DNA from: Rhizobacter sp.
Lineage (GTDB): Bacteria > Pseudomonadota > Gammaproteobacteria > Burkholderiales > Burkholderiaceae_C
Assembly: GCA_025359585.1 (NCBI GenBank)
Contig: JANYFX010000436.1
Coordinates: forward strand, 1-5,254
Length of the DNA stretch: 5,254 bases
Reading direction: 5' to 3'
Shown: positions 5,107 through 5,254 of the stretch, piece by piece
Layout: every line of letters starts with the position of its first letter
Position numbering within the stretch: position 1 is the stretch's first letter
Position numbers and translations under genes: made by a program
The notes under the pieces: generated by a model
Seen by the model: only the letters and a program-made list of their open reading frames with translations
Database searches by the model: none
Told to the model about the DNA's origin: nothing

Positions 5107-5254
5107 GCTCGTAAGATTTATCCGAGGACTTCGGCAGGAGCAGATGGTATGACGCCTTACTTCCGGCGCGGGATTCCCGGCGGGCAGAAAGGGGGGGTGA
5201 CCTCAGTCAGGAAAACAGACCTAGCATCAGAACTTCACTGAGGCCCCGTCCGCC
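5107..5254. other. Upstream region of the Abi-like gene, no gene seen
   Basis: This 148-base stretch lies before the minus-strand gene. It contains a run of seven G (5191-5197) and a 7-bp inverted repeat, CCTCAGT (5201-5207) and ACTGAGG (5237-5243), with a 29-base loop. No convincing -35/-10 pair is visible on the minus strand: GATAAAT at 5114-5120 (read on minus) could be a -10-like box, but it has no matching -35. No coding region can be supported before the window edge. Confidence 0.35.

Noticed and set aside
5107..5150. Sigma-70 promoter just upstream of the Abi-like gene
   Set aside because: A GATAAAT-like -10 exists about 8 bases before the start codon, but no -35 box lies at the right distance and it would leave almost no leader.
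1..5254. CRISPR array, tRNA or rRNA
   Set aside because: No regularly spaced repeats were seen, and nothing resembling a tRNA cloverleaf or conserved rRNA segments was noticed on either strand.

Overview
The window looks like accessory DNA, of the plasmid, genomic-island or defence-island kind, from a GC-rich proteobacterium. A beta- or gamma-proteobacterium is the best guess. This rests on strongly G/C-ending codons and on transposon families common in those groups; no core gene is present to fix the taxon.

The left two thirds is a pile-up of insertion sequences. Positions 1-141 are a 5' fragment of an IS21-family istA gene (first transposase subunit). It is cut at 142 by a complete IS66-family element, 142-3272 (3131 bp), which has 26-bp perfect terminal inverted repeats starting GTAAGCG. 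The element carries the usual tnpA, tnpB and tnpC genes (accessory proteins and DDE transposase, all apparently intact) and a fourth gene at 2698-3222. That gene encodes a 174-residue protein with two copies of a small beta-rich (SH3/KOW-like) module. At 3273 the sequence moves directly into the 3' end of an IS3-family (IS150-like) transposase gene and that element's right terminus (3273-3500). The 8-bp flanks of the IS66 element do not match, and the two sides come from two different elements. The present arrangement is therefore a product of recombination or deletion, not a simple insertion.

Positions 3501-3732 hold no convincing gene, only possible transposon debris. On the minus strand, 3733-5106 encodes a 457-residue protein. 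Its C-terminus resembles the Abi_C (abortive infection C-terminal) domain, with a HEPN-type arginine/histidine motif at residues 421-428. Its N-terminal half has no family I recognise. It is transcribed towards the IS cluster and is visibly less GC-rich than the IS66 genes, so it is a candidate phage-defence or toxin-like gene. The last 148 bases (its upstream region) show no gene or clear promoter.

The four IS66 genes run in one direction and probably act together in transposition. The minus-strand gene is functionally separate and shares only the location. The two best leads are the fourth IS66 gene and the Abi_C-like protein with its unassigned N-terminal region.
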